64,000 nt of DNA from HGM04593 sp045631905 (GCA_045631905.1 JAZQVO010000015.1:1-64000), one strand, 5' to 3'. Positions 35,639 to 44,795 are shown, counted from the first letter of the stretch. Notes: a model not told the origin generated them from the letters alone. Numbers and translations are program-made.

Positions 35639-36415
35639 CTAGTAAGAGGCGCTTGCTTTAATACCCTCCTTGTGTAATAGCTCCACAATGTGGTCGAGCT
35701 CTTCGTGCGTGGCTTTTAACAGCCCTTCGGTGGGTGTTTCGCGGTCTATCGTGTATATCATAACCTCGCGTGGGGCTATCTTTTTTACTGCCTCAATCCA
35801 TGGTAGCACGTAGCTGTCGCCGGTGTTGTCGAGGTTTTTACCTTCGACTACGCCTTTCAAGAACATTGTCTGAATTACGGCTTTTCCTTCAAAGGCCTTC
35901 ATTCTTTCTATAATTTTTTCAATATCATATGCTCCCGTCGGGCGGTCTACTGTGGCAATATACTCTTTGTCTATGGTGTCTAGTTTTAGAATATTGTTGT
36001 CCACAAGCTTCAGGGCTTCGAACACTTTGTCGCGTGTTATGAGTGTGGCGTTGGTGAGCACGCTTACCTTTGCGTCGGGGCACAAACGGTTGCGAATAGC
36101 TATGGTGTCCGATATTATTTCGTGAAAATGTGGGTGTATGGTGGGCTCGCCGTTTCCTGCAAATGTTAGTACGTCGGGTGTTGTTCCTTCGTTCTTCATC
36201 TCTGTGAGTTTGTTTTCCAGGGCCTCGGCCACCTCTTGTCGTGTGGGTAGGGGTTGGTGGCTGCGACGTTCTGCGTTAAGGCCACACTCGCAATAGAGAC
36301 AGTCGAAGGTGCACACTTTGCCGTCGCTTGGTAACAGGTTGATACCGAGCGAGATGCCGAGACGTCGGCTCTTGATTGGGCCGAATATGGGTGAGGGGAA
36401 TATTATTGTAGCCAT
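35639..36415 (-). CDS. Radical SAM protein (COG0731-like)
   Basis: This 258-residue radical SAM protein has the 4Fe-4S motif CTFDCLYC (Cys35, Cys39, Cys42). A SAM-binding region follows, with TFAGNGEPTIHPHF and the later VLTNATLI strand. It belongs to the group annotated as wyosine-tRNA synthase-like, but bacterial members have no proven substrate. GKAVIQTMFLKGVVEGKN is typical of the group. No accessory cluster cysteines are obvious. It is a single gene between a convergent membrane-protein gene and divergent glycosyltransferases. Confidence 0.85.
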   Translation of the reverse strand: MATIIFPSPIFGPIKSRRLGISLGINLLPSDGKVCTFDCLYCECGLNAERRSHQPLPTRQEVAEALENKLTEMKNEGTTPDVLTFAGNGEPTIHPHFHEIISDTIAIRNRLCPDAKVSVLTNATLITRDKVFEALKLVDNNILKLDTIDKEYIATVDRPTGAYDIEKIIERMKAFEGKAVIQTMFLKGVVEGKNLDNTGDSYVLPWIEAVKKIAPREVMIYTIDRETPTEGLLKATHEELDHIVELLHKEGIKASASY

Positions 36416-36437
36416 AATTTTGCTTTTTAATGTGCTG

Positions 36438-36445
36438 CAAAGGTA
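36438..36445 (-). promoter_or_regulatory. Candidate promoter -7 box for the radical SAM gene
   Basis: On the minus strand TACCTTTG, about 22 bases before the start. No -33 box is clear. Confidence 0.35.
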
Positions 36446-36556
36446 ATTATATTTTTTATTTTCTTTCCTCTGTTATAATGTTTCTTGTTTGTGTGTTGTT
36501 TGTTGTTGCCGGTAAATATCTTCTCATAACTTTTGCTGGTGAATAGTAAAAATCAG

Positions 36557-36598
36557 AGTAAACTTCATGTTTCTCGCTCGTTTGTGATTATATTTGTA
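36557..36598 (+). promoter_or_regulatory. Duplicated promoter block, copy 1
   Basis: A 42-base block (begins AGTAAACTTCATGTTTCTCG, ends with -7 box TATATTTG at 36589-36596) lies 18 bases before the first glycosyltransferase. A copy with 37 of 42 bases identical lies before the kinase gene at 38869. No TTTG box sits at the usual -33 spacing; the conserved AGTAAACTT..TGTTTCTCGC may take its place or bind a regulator. Confidence 0.6.
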
Positions 36599-36616
36599 AA
36601 ATAAAGTGATGGAAAT

Positions 36617-37759
36617 ATGAAAATTGGTTTCGACGGTAAGCGTGCAGCGCAGAATTTTACGGGGTTGGGTAATTACAGCCGATATGCGTTGGAGGCATTA
36701 TTGGCCGGTTATCCGGCCGAGGAATATAGTGTGTATATTCCCAAAGATGTCGATAATGCGAAGTTCGATGCAATATTAACAGCATCGCGCGGGGCGATGA
36801 AAAAAATACTGCCAGCAGGGTGGTGGAGCAAGAAACTAAAATCGTTGTGGCGTGTGTGGGGTGTTACCGACGACCTTTGTCGCGATGGCGTGGAGCTCTA
36901 TCACGGGTTGAGCAACGAACTGCCGTTGAATATTCGCAAGGCGTGGCCACAGGTAAAAAGCGTGGTTACGATACACGACCTTATCTTCCTTAAATGCCCC
37001 TCGTGCTATCCTGTCGTCGATCGCAATATATACGACTATAAGTTCCGCAAGGCGTGTGTAAATGCCGACCATGTGATTGCGGTGAGCGAGTGCACAAAGC
37101 GCGATATTGTGCAGGAATATGGTATTGCACCCGAAAAAATTTCGGTCATATATCAAGGGTGCGACCCTCTTTTTGCAGTTACTGCTACCGCAGAACGCAA
37201 AGCCGAGATTCGTGCAAAGTACTCTTTACCGAGCAAGTTTATTGTATCGGTTGGTACCATAGAGGAGCGTAAAAACTTGTTGTCGGTGGTGAAGGCTCTT
37301 TCGTTGTTGCCTGCCGATGTGCATCTTGTTGCTGTTGGTCGTCGCACCAAATATACCTCGCTTGTAGACGATTATGTGCGCGAGAATAATTTGCAGGAGA
37401 GGGTGCACCTGTTGCATGGTGTTCCTTATATCGACCTGCCTGTGATATATCAGTGTGCCGACGTTTTTGCCTATATGTCTATTTATGAGGGCTTTGGTAT
37501 TCCCTTGCTCGAGGCTCTTAACTCCCGTGTGCCTGTTGTGGCTGCTACGGGCTCGTGTCTCGAGGAGGCCGGTGGTCCGGGTTCAAAGTACACCGCTCCT
37601 TACGATGTCGAGGCGATAGCCGCTGCTGTTAAAGAGTGTTTTGTGCCCGAGGTGCGCAATAAAATGGTGGAAAAGGGCATAGAGTGGGCGCAGAACTTTA
37701 CTCAGGAGCGTTTTGCTCGCGAAACTATGGAGTGTTACAAGATGGTGCTGGGAAAATAA
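36617..37759 (+). CDS. Glycosyltransferase family 4
   Basis: This 380-residue GT-B glycosyltransferase has an N-terminal domain beginning MKIGFDGKRAAQNFTGLGNYSRY. The C-terminal donor-binding domain has the GT4 motifs VGTIEERKNL and EGFGIPLLEALNSRVPVV (E-X7-E), which bind a nucleotide-sugar. It resembles mannosyl- or related transferases, but the sugar cannot be told from sequence. It opens a run of lipopolysaccharide-core genes, with the next GT4 gene starting 12 bases after its stop. It is probably cytoplasmic and membrane-associated. Confidence 0.88.
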   Translation: MKIGFDGKRAAQNFTGLGNYSRYALEALLAGYPAEEYSVYIPKDVDNAKFDAILTASRGAMKKILPAGWWSKKLKSLWRVWGVTDDLCRDGVELYHGLSNELPLNIRKAWPQVKSVVTIHDLIFLKCPSCYPVVDRNIYDYKFRKACVNADHVIAVSECTKRDIVQEYGIAPEKISVIYQGCDPLFAVTATAERKAEIRAKYSLPSKFIVSVGTIEERKNLLSVVKALSLLPADVHLVAVGRRTKYTSLVDDYVRENNLQERVHLLHGVPYIDLPVIYQCADVFAYMSIYEGFGIPLLEALNSRVPVVAATGSCLEEAGGPGSKYTAPYDVEAIAAAVKECFVPEVRNKMVEKGIEWAQNFTQERFARETMECYKMVLGK

Positions 37760-37771
37760 CCTGTTTTAGAT

Positions 37772-38863
37772 ATGGCATGTGTTAATAAATTATTACATAT
37801 TTTTGCCTCAAAATCGTGGGGTGGTGGCGAGCAGTATGTGTACGATCTTGCCATGCGACAAAAGAGCGAGGGGTGTGAGGTTGTTGTCGTGTCGCGTAAC
37901 TCACAGGCTGTTTTGTCGAAAATAAAGGATAAAGGCTTTGTTATTTATAAGCTCTCTTTGTCGGGCTTGTTTGACATAGTCTCAATATTGAGGCTTGCGC
38001 TGGTGATGCGTAAAGAGCGCCCCGATATTGTGCATGCCCACCATTTTAAAGATGCTTTTCAAGCGGTTCTTGCACGTCTGTTTGCCGGGGTATCTTGTCG
38101 TGTGGTTTGTACTCGGCACATTGTAAAGCGTGGCAAGAGCAATATTCTTTATAATTGGCTTTACTCCAAGCTCGACAAAATTGTTTTTGTGTCACACCTT
38201 GCAAAAGATGCCTTTTTGTGGGGTGGTGTCTCGGTCGATCATAAAAAGATATATACAATACATAGTGGTATAACGCCCTGTCTCTCTTCTTCGCCTGTCG
38301 ATTTAAGAAAAGAGTATAATATCTCCGATGGTGATTTATTATTATTGTATAGTGGTAGAATAGTGGAGGAGAAGGGGTGTCATGTTTTGTTTGAAGCCTG
38401 TTCTCAAATAGCCGATAGGCCTTTTGTCTTGTTCATGGCGGGTAGCTTTGCTTCGGAGGAGTATAAAAAGAGGCTCGAAGATATAGTTGTAAATAGTAGT
38501 ATTGCCAAAAGGATTATATATCTTGGTTTTGTCGATAATGTAAGGGCTCTTCTTCCGCAGGTTGATATATGTGTAATACCCACTATCGCGCCCGAGGCTT
38601 TTGGTTTGTCGGTTGCCGAAGCGATGATTGCCGGTTGTGCTGTTGTTACAACCGATAACGGGGCTCAAAAGGAGTTTCTTGATAATCGTGTAAATGGTAT
38701 TCTTGTGCCTCCCTCCGACTCGAAGGCTCTTGCCGCCGCTCTTTCCTTGCTTATCGACGACGATGATACAAGGAGAAGCATAGGCGAGAAGGCAAGAGGT
38801 GTTGCAACGCTGTTGTCGTACGAAAAATTCTATTCTTCGTATAAAGAGGTTTACGAACAATAA
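37772..38863 (+). CDS. Glycosyltransferase family 4
   Basis: This 363-residue GT-B transferase has the acceptor-side loop ASKSWGGGEQYVYDLAMRQ and HAHHFKDAFQAVLARL in the N-terminal domain. YSGRIVEEKGCHVL and PEAFGLSVAEAMIAGCAVV (E-X7-E) lie in the C-terminal domain. It is related to the LPS-core heptosyl/hexosyl GT4 group. It follows the first GT4 by 12 bases, and a copy of the same promoter block separates it from the kinase gene downstream. Donor and acceptor are unknown. Confidence 0.87.
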   Translation: MACVNKLLHIFASKSWGGGEQYVYDLAMRQKSEGCEVVVVSRNSQAVLSKIKDKGFVIYKLSLSGLFDIVSILRLALVMRKERPDIVHAHHFKDAFQAVLARLFAGVSCRVVCTRHIVKRGKSNILYNWLYSKLDKIVFVSHLAKDAFLWGGVSVDHKKIYTIHSGITPCLSSSPVDLRKEYNISDGDLLLLYSGRIVEEKGCHVLFEACSQIADRPFVLFMAGSFASEEYKKRLEDIVVNSSIAKRIIYLGFVDNVRALLPQVDICVIPTIAPEAFGLSVAEAMIAGCAVVTTDNGAQKEFLDNRVNGILVPPSDSKALAAALSLLIDDDDTRRSIGEKARGVATLLSYEKFYSSYKEVYEQ

Positions 38864-38868
38864 TTTAA

Positions 38869-38910
38869 AGTAAACTTTATGTTTCTCGCCTGTTTGTGCT
38901 TATCTTTGTA
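38869..38910 (+). promoter_or_regulatory. Duplicated promoter block, copy 2
   Basis: This matches copy 1 at 36557 over 37 of 42 bases, again ending in a -7 box (TATCTTTG, 38901-38908), 45 bases before the kinase start. It lies within the same cluster, so the two halves of the LPS-core set can be driven by the same signal. Confidence 0.6.
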
Positions 38911-38955
38911 TATTGATACAACCTTTGAGGCGGTTTTTGCAATAAAAGATAATAT

Positions 38956-39708
38956 ATGAATATAGTTATATCACCAAAATATGAGCATCTGCAAGGCTGG
39001 TTGTCGAACATAGCTACGCACATGGTATCTGCCGGCAGTATAGTTCTTCACAACGGTCGCAACAAGGTTGTGCTGTGTGAATCTCCCGATGGCGAAAAGG
39101 TTGTGATTAAAAGGTATAAGAGGCACGATATAATAAAAAAAATCGCTTATACATTCTTTAAAAACAACAAGGCAAAGAGTGCCTATGAAAACGCTGTCGA
39201 GTTAAGAAAAAGGGGTTTTGAAACGCCACGCGAAGTTGCATATATCGAGGAAAGAGCCCATGGGTTGGTAGAACAGGTCTATTTTATCTCTGCTTATACG
39301 GGTAACGGCCCAATCTCGGAACAACTATCCTTTGACAAGGAGCTTGCAACGCAATATGCTCTTTATGTGGCCTCCCTTCACTCCAAGGGTATTTTGCATG
39401 TGGACCTTAACTCGACAAATGTGCTGTTTGCCAAGGATAGCAAAGGTTACAACTTCGAACTTATCGATATTAACAGAATGAAGTTTTACGATAATGATGT
39501 GCCAAAAACCGAGTGTATGGAAAATCTTACTCTCTTTTGGCACTTCGACGAGGTGTACAAGCATGTGTTGGAGGTGTACGCGGCAGCAAGGGGTTGGAAC
39601 GAGAAGGAAACAGAAACTGCCATACTCATAAAGCAACGTCACGATAAAAGGTGGATAAGAAAAAAAAGAATTTCGAGGTTCTTCGGGCGTCTCTTTGGCA
39701 AGCGATGA
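38956..39708 (+). CDS. LPS core kinase, WaaP/InaA/Kdo-kinase family
   Basis: This 250-residue protein has a eukaryote-like kinase fold. The likely ATP lysine is Lys52 in KVVIKRYK. The catalytic loop GILHVDLNSTNVLF gives Asp150 and Asn155, and the metal-binding Asp171 sits in LIDINRMKF. Relatives phosphorylate heptose or Kdo in the LPS inner core, which is consistent with its place among core glycosyltransferases. The C-terminal KKRISRFFGRLFGKR is basic and amphipathic and could bind the membrane. It is preceded by promoter copy 2 and followed by the GT2 gene after 33 bases. Confidence 0.83.
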   Translation: MNIVISPKYEHLQGWLSNIATHMVSAGSIVLHNGRNKVVLCESPDGEKVVIKRYKRHDIIKKIAYTFFKNNKAKSAYENAVELRKRGFETPREVAYIEERAHGLVEQVYFISAYTGNGPISEQLSFDKELATQYALYVASLHSKGILHVDLNSTNVLFAKDSKGYNFELIDINRMKFYDNDVPKTECMENLTLFWHFDEVYKHVLEVYAAARGWNEKETETAILIKQRHDKRWIRKKRISRFFGRLFGKR

Positions 39709-39741
39709 ACCAAGGTATTATAAATAATAAAAATTACAGCC

Positions 39742-40500
39742 ATGGCTATCTCAGTAGTTATAAACACATATAATGCCTCGAAACACCTTGCCGAGGTGTT
39801 AGAAACCGTGAAAGGGTTCGATGAGGTGCTTGTTTGCGACATGGAGAGCACCGACAACACCGTGGCAATTGCCGAAAGCTTCGGGTGCCGTGTTGTGACC
39901 TTTCCCAAGGAGAATCATAAAAGTGCTGAGCCTGCCCGTACATTTGCCATACAGTCGGCCGTGAGCGAGTGGGTGTTGGTGGTCGATGCCGACGAGCTTG
40001 TCACACCCGAATTAAAGGAGTATCTCTATAAAATTACAGAGCAGGAGGCTCCCTCGGCCGGGTACTACATACACAGGCAGAACCGTTTCTTTGGTACATA
40101 TTTTCGTGATTGGAGCCACGACTATCAACTTCGCTTCTTTAAGCGCGAGGGTACTGTGTGGCCGCCATATGTTCACACTTTCCCCATTGTGCAAGGAAAG
40201 ACCGAACGTATCCCCGCCGATTATATGTTCTTGCATCTTGCCGACGAGACAACGAGCGAGTGGGTTACCAAAATGAATAAATATACCGACAACGAGGTGG
40301 ATAAAAAGGCTTCTCGCAATTATGGTGTTGTGGCTCTGCTGTGGCGTCCGTTCTGGAGATTTTTCAGGGCATATATATTGCAAGGCGGGTTTGTTATGGG
40401 CAAGCGCGGTCTTATAAGCGCAATGCTCTCTGCCACATACCAGCTTATGGTTGTTTCAAAGATAATGGAACAGCGTTTGAGAAAGGAGATTAAAAAGTGA
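39742..40500 (+). CDS. Glycosyltransferase family 2, WaaE/KdtX-like
   Basis: This 252-residue GT-A transferase starts MAISVVINTYNASKHLAEVLE. It has the nucleotide-sugar motif DMESTDNTVAIAE and the metal-binding VDADEL (D-x-D type). Later positions (SHDYQLRFFKREGTVWPPYVHTF) match the WaaE/KdtX branch, which adds glucose to the LPS inner core in enterobacteria. The sugar here is not known. It ends the cluster and meets the phosphoethanolamine transferase gene convergently across a long palindromic terminator. Confidence 0.87.
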   Translation: MAISVVINTYNASKHLAEVLETVKGFDEVLVCDMESTDNTVAIAESFGCRVVTFPKENHKSAEPARTFAIQSAVSEWVLVVDADELVTPELKEYLYKITEQEAPSAGYYIHRQNRFFGTYFRDWSHDYQLRFFKREGTVWPPYVHTFPIVQGKTERIPADYMFLHLADETTSEWVTKMNKYTDNEVDKKASRNYGVVALLWRPFWRFFRAYILQGGFVMGKRGLISAMLSATYQLMVVSKIMEQRLRKEIKK

Positions 40501-40515
40501 GTTTCATCTTATACT

Positions 40516-40560
40516 ATTAATCAAACAGCCGACCTTGCAAAGGTCGGCTGTTTGATTAAT
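40516..40560. terminator. Bidirectional terminator between GT2 and EptA-like genes
   Basis: A 21-base perfect stem (ATTAATCAAACAGCCGACCT plus T, 40516-40536) pairs with 40540-40560 over a 3-base loop. Its right arm overlaps the final codons and TAA of the minus-strand gene, so that gene's stop lies inside the terminator. Confidence 0.88.
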
Positions 40561-42364
40561 AGGTATCTTCGCTTATGCGTGTCTCTCCGTTGTTTGTGAG
40601 CAACATGTCGCGTGTGTATTTGTACTCTTTGTGTGCTAGTGAGTTTTCCTTGTCGAAGTGGTTGCTTTCAATGTCTATAACTCCACAGAAGAGCTCATAC
40701 ATGAGGTCGTTTGTGAAATATTTCTCTTTGTTGGCTTTCAACGCATCGAAACGCTCTTTGTGGCAACTTATGTAGTTGTCGGTAAAGTGTATACTCAATG
40801 GTATGTGCAAGAATGCAAAGCCGTCGAACTGTGGCAAACGACGTTTGTCGGGTATGCAACCATGGTCGCTGAAATATATCATGGCTTGCAGGTTGAGATT
40901 CTTGCTTGCATAGTCGTATATCTTTTTCAGCAGGCTGTCGGTGTAGTGTATTGAGTTCTTGTAGTTGAGTATGTTGTCCTGCACGCCGGGCTTGCCCCAT
41001 TGTGTGGCCTCGGCGGGGTAGCGGTTTATGAAGTTAAAGTGGCTACCCATGAGGTGGAATACTATGAGGTTGTTTTTTGTTGTGTCAATCTCGGTAAAGA
41101 AGTCGAGCAACGAACCGTCGTACTGTAATTTGTTCACTTCTTGCTTGGTCCACTTTGCCACATCGCTTGTTTTTGCTACAAGGGTTATGGAGGTGTCGGC
41201 AACGCCTATGCAACCTTGGTTGCTGTACCAGTGTGTCTTGTATCCGGCTTTTCGTGCTATGTCTATTATTGATACCGACTCGTAAAACTCTTTGTTGTTG
41301 TATAGGTTGCGTTCGGTGAGCACGCGTTCGAGTGTAGGCACTGTTTGGTTGGCGCATGAGTAGGCGTTTTTGAAGACTATGTGGTGGGTTTCGTCGTTCA
41401 TGCACTCTTTGAGCCATGGTGTGGTGTTCTCCTCTATGTCGGAATATGCGCTCATATACTCGCGCGATGCCGACTCGCCTATTACCAATATATATGTGTG
41501 GGGCTTGTTGTCGCTCTTGCCATGCTGGGTGAGTGTGAGGTCGGCCAGACGTGTCTCCATCTCTTCCACATATAGGTGTGTGCGTCTGTTATACTCTTTT
41601 ACATCGCTGTACAGGGCGACGAGCCCGGTGCGCGATAGCAGGCTGCGCTTGCCTACCCATATGTATTTAAAGAATGCTATAAGCCAGCCTGTTGCCAACA
41701 GTGTGCCGGCAAGTGTTGGGGTGTGGGTTATTTGCTTGCTTTCGCCCCATATACACAATACAAGTGTTCCCGATATTGCGAGAATGATAATTGCGATTGT
41801 TTGCGCTGAGAACGATTTTATAAATTCTATGGTTTCGTTGCGGTCGGTGTCTTGTGCCGCCTGTATGCCTGCAATGTCGATACAGCTTTTGTATATGAGG
41901 TAATGTCCCCACTGAATTATGGATAGCATGGCAATTACAAAGGCCATGGCTCCTGCGATTATTCTTGTTGCCGTGGTGGCTATTGTGCCTGTGTAGGGCT
42001 CTATGGCTGTAATAACCACTTGCAGGGCTGTGAACCACCCGAACAGGTAGATACCGAATACAAGGTCGATGCGGTTGTCGTGGTCGTGCGATTGTTTGCG
42101 GTTGCTCATGTGGTATATGACCGGGTAGGCTGTTCCGCAGAAGAGGGCCAGCAGGGTGTTGAAGATAACGGCTCTGTCTGTTGTGGGTACCTGGGCTATG
42201 GCTATCGGAAGTATTGATAATGCAGATGCTATGAGATAGCGTCGCAATTGTAATCTTTTGGCGTTGTGTGCAAGGCCTTTGTTGAAACATAGATACACGG
42301 CAAGGCTTGTTGCATATATCATCACTGCCAAGATTATGTACTCGATAATTTTGATGTTTTCCAT
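40556..42364 (-). CDS. Phosphoethanolamine transferase, EptA/PetA-like
   Basis: This 602-residue inner-membrane enzyme has about five to six N-terminal membrane helices (to about 245). A periplasmic alkaline-phosphatase-like (sulfatase) domain follows. The metal and nucleophile region is VIGESASREYMSAYSD, with Ser in the position that is Thr in EptA. HLMGSHFNF and YFSDHGC provide the remaining metal ligands. It should transfer phosphoethanolamine from phosphatidylethanolamine to lipid A or core sugars, the modification linked to cationic-peptide resistance. It lies convergent to the core cluster. RNase HI is encoded 14 bases upstream on the same strand. Confidence 0.87.
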   Translation of the reverse strand: MENIKIIEYIILAVMIYATSLAVYLCFNKGLAHNAKRLQLRRYLIASALSILPIAIAQVPTTDRAVIFNTLLALFCGTAYPVIYHMSNRKQSHDHDNRIDLVFGIYLFGWFTALQVVITAIEPYTGTIATTATRIIAGAMAFVIAMLSIIQWGHYLIYKSCIDIAGIQAAQDTDRNETIEFIKSFSAQTIAIIILAISGTLVLCIWGESKQITHTPTLAGTLLATGWLIAFFKYIWVGKRSLLSRTGLVALYSDVKEYNRRTHLYVEEMETRLADLTLTQHGKSDNKPHTYILVIGESASREYMSAYSDIEENTTPWLKECMNDETHHIVFKNAYSCANQTVPTLERVLTERNLYNNKEFYESVSIIDIARKAGYKTHWYSNQGCIGVADTSITLVAKTSDVAKWTKQEVNKLQYDGSLLDFFTEIDTTKNNLIVFHLMGSHFNFINRYPAEATQWGKPGVQDNILNYKNSIHYTDSLLKKIYDYASKNLNLQAMIYFSDHGCIPDKRRLPQFDGFAFLHIPLSIHFTDNYISCHKERFDALKANKEKYFTNDLMYELFCGVIDIESNHFDKENSLAHKEYKYTRDMLLTNNGETRISEDTY

Positions 42365-42378
42365 GGTTTATATTGTTT

Positions 42379-43002
42379 TTATTTCCTTCCGAAGTCGGCC
42401 GGAATCTCGCCCCACTCCTTTGTTTCCCATTTTATCAACTGGTTGGTGTAGTTGTTCTCTCTTAACCACCGTTCGGCACGTTCTATGTAGCAAAACAGTT
42501 GTTCTGTTTCGGGTGTGCGCGGTAACTTTGTTTTGCACTGTTTTTGTTTTATCCACAGGAGGGCGTTTAGGCTGTCGCTGTATATCGGTATGTCGCTCCC
42601 TTTTTGTTTGAGCAGTGCAAGGGCATGTACTATTGCAAGGAATTCTCCTATGTTGTTTGTGCCAAGCATGGGGCCGAAGTGAAAAATTTCCTGACCTGTT
42701 GCAAGGTATACTCCGCGGTACTCCATCTGCCCGGGGTTACCGCTGCATGCGGCATCTACGGCAAGCGCGTTGGTTTGTACGCATGCGGGTACCTGGCTGT
42801 CGGCTGTTTGTTTTGCTTGTGCCTTGTTGCCTATATATATGTGTGGCGACGAGGCATAGGCACGTTGGGCTTCGGCCAGTGAAGCAAACCCTTTGTATAG
42901 GGCCTGCTTCACGCCTTTTATCTGCTCCTGGCACCTTTCCCAGCTGTCGTATATGCCGGACTCGGCACCGTTCCAAACTACATAGTAGCGTTTCTTTGCC
43001 AT
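42379..43002 (-). CDS. rnhA: Ribonuclease HI with N-terminal hybrid-binding domain
   Basis: This 207-residue protein begins with the caulimovirus/RHBD-type RNA:DNA hybrid-binding domain (AKKRYYVVWNGAESGIYDSWERC). The RNase H fold follows, with catalytic residues Asp83 (AVDAACSGNPG), Glu120 (NNIGEFLAI), Asp143 (IYSDSLNAL) and Asp204 near the C-terminus. This is the domain order of eukaryotic RNase H1 and of the Bacteroidetes form. It overlaps the argS stop by one base, so argS and rnhA are coupled, and the EptA-like gene follows. Confidence 0.92.
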   Translation of the reverse strand: MAKKRYYVVWNGAESGIYDSWERCQEQIKGVKQALYKGFASLAEAQRAYASSPHIYIGNKAQAKQTADSQVPACVQTNALAVDAACSGNPGQMEYRGVYLATGQEIFHFGPMLGTNNIGEFLAIVHALALLKQKGSDIPIYSDSLNALLWIKQKQCKTKLPRTPETEQLFCYIERAERWLRENNYTNQLIKWETKEWGEIPADFGRK

Positions 43003-44795
43003 TACATTCTTTCGGGTACCTCGATGCCGAGAAGGTTCATCGCGGTTTTTATTACTTTACCTACGTTGCGTGTAAGGAGTATGCGGAACGCTTTTGTTGC
43101 CTTGTCCTCTTCGCGCAAGATGCTGAAGTCGTGGTAGAACTGGTTGTACTCTTTGGCAAGCTCGTAGGCGTAGTTGGCTATGCCCGAGGGTGAGTAGTCG
43201 CTACCTGCCTGACGTACAACGGCGGGGAAGTCGTTGAGCAGGCGTATGATTGAGCACTCTTTTTCGCTGATGCTTGCTGGGGCAACGCTGTTTTCTATCT
43301 CGAAACCGCTCTCTATGGCTTTGCGCTCTATTGAGCGTGTACGTGCGTATGTGTACTGAATGAAGGGGCCGGTGTTTCCGTTGAAGTCGATGGACTCTTT
43401 GGGGTTAAAGAGCATGTTCTTGCGGGCATCTACTTTGAGCATGAAGTATTTGAGTGCTCCAAGACCGATGATGCGGTAGATGTTGTTTGCCTCCTCCTCG
43501 GTAACGTCGTTGAGCTTGCCACCAAGCTCTTCCGATGTTTCGCGTGCTGTTCTTATCATCTCGTCCATGAGGTCGTCGGCATCGACAACTGTGCCTTCAC
43601 GGCTCTTCATCTTGCCTTCGGGGAGCTCTACCATGCCGTAAGAGAAGTGTACAAGGCCTTTGCCCCATGAGAAACCGAGCTTGTCGAGCAGGAGCGACAG
43701 TACTTGGAAGTGGTAGTTTTGCTCGTTACCCACAACGTATACCATTTTGTCGATGGGGTAGTCGCGGAAGCGGAGCTGTGCGGTACCTATGTCTTGTGTC
43801 ATGTAAACCGATGTGCCGTCGCTACGTAACAACAGTTTCTCGTCGAGGCCGTCGGCTGTGAGGTCGGCCCACACCGAACCATCTTCGCGACGGTAGAAGA
43901 TTCCCTTCTCCAAACCGCCGAGCACGGTCTCTTTTCCTTCGAGGTATGTGTCCGACTCGTAATATATCTTGTCAAAATCAACCCCGAGGCGTTTGTATGT
44001 CTCGTCGAAGCCTTCATATACCCAGCCGTTCATGGTGCTCCAAAGGGCGCGTACCTCGGCGTCGCCGGCTTCCCATTTTACGAGCATCTCGCGTGCCTCG
44101 GCCATGAGGGGCGATGCTGTCTCGGCCTCCTCTTTGCTCATGCCACCTGCCATGAGCTCGGCAAGTTCGGCTTTGTAGTGTTTGTCGAATGCCACATAGT
44201 AGTCGCCTATGAGGTGGTCGCCCTTTTTACCGGCTGTGGCGGGTGTTTCGCCGTTACCCCACTTTTGCCATGCCAACATCGACTTGCAGATGTGTATTCC
44301 GCGGTCGTTCACTATGTTGGTCTTTACAACTTTGTTGCCGTTTGCGGCAAGAACATTTGAAAGGGCGTAACCAAGCAGGTTGTTGCGTATGTGTCCCAAG
44401 TGAAGGGGTTTGTTGGTGTTGGGCGAAGAATATTCAACCATCACAAGGGGTGAGCTCTCGTCGGCCTTAACCGTGCCCCAGCTTTCTGTGTTTTCAATCT
44501 CTTTGAGCAGGTCTATCCAGTAAGATGTGGCGATGCTTAGGTTCAAAAAGCCTTTTATCACGTTGTAACCCGAAACAAGTGGCTGTATGGCGGTAATCTT
44601 CTCGCCTATCTCCTTTGCTGTCTCTTCGGGGCGTTTTTTCGACATTTGCAGGAAGGGGAACACTACAAGGGTGAAGTCTCCTTCGAACTCTTTGCGTGTC
44701 TTCTGTAATTGAATTTTTTCACTCGCAATTTCCTGTCCGTACAGCTCCTTTATGGCTGCTACGGTGCTTTCGATAAGGGTTGTTTCGATATTCAT
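43002..44795 (-). CDS. argS: Arginyl-tRNA synthetase
   Basis: This 597-residue class I synthetase has the N-terminal additional domain, the HIGH-type motif SPNTNKPLHLGHIRNNLLG and a KMSKS-like loop reading KMKSREGTVV. The C-terminal anticodon-binding domain ends TAMNLLGIEVPERM. It charges tRNA-Arg and needs bound tRNA for activation, as in the family. It is first in the argS-rnhA-eptA-like run on the minus strand. Confidence 0.96.
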   Translation of the reverse strand: MNIETTLIESTVAAIKELYGQEIASEKIQLQKTRKEFEGDFTLVVFPFLQMSKKRPEETAKEIGEKITAIQPLVSGYNVIKGFLNLSIATSYWIDLLKEIENTESWGTVKADESSPLVMVEYSSPNTNKPLHLGHIRNNLLGYALSNVLAANGNKVVKTNIVNDRGIHICKSMLAWQKWGNGETPATAGKKGDHLIGDYYVAFDKHYKAELAELMAGGMSKEEAETASPLMAEAREMLVKWEAGDAEVRALWSTMNGWVYEGFDETYKRLGVDFDKIYYESDTYLEGKETVLGGLEKGIFYRREDGSVWADLTADGLDEKLLLRSDGTSVYMTQDIGTAQLRFRDYPIDKMVYVVGNEQNYHFQVLSLLLDKLGFSWGKGLVHFSYGMVELPEGKMKSREGTVVDADDLMDEMIRTARETSEELGGKLNDVTEEEANNIYRIIGLGALKYFMLKVDARKNMLFNPKESIDFNGNTGPFIQYTYARTRSIERKAIESGFEIENSVAPASISEKECSIIRLLNDFPAVVRQAGSDYSPSGIANYAYELAKEYNQFYHDFSILREEDKATKAFRILLTRNVGKVIKTAMNLLGIEVPERM

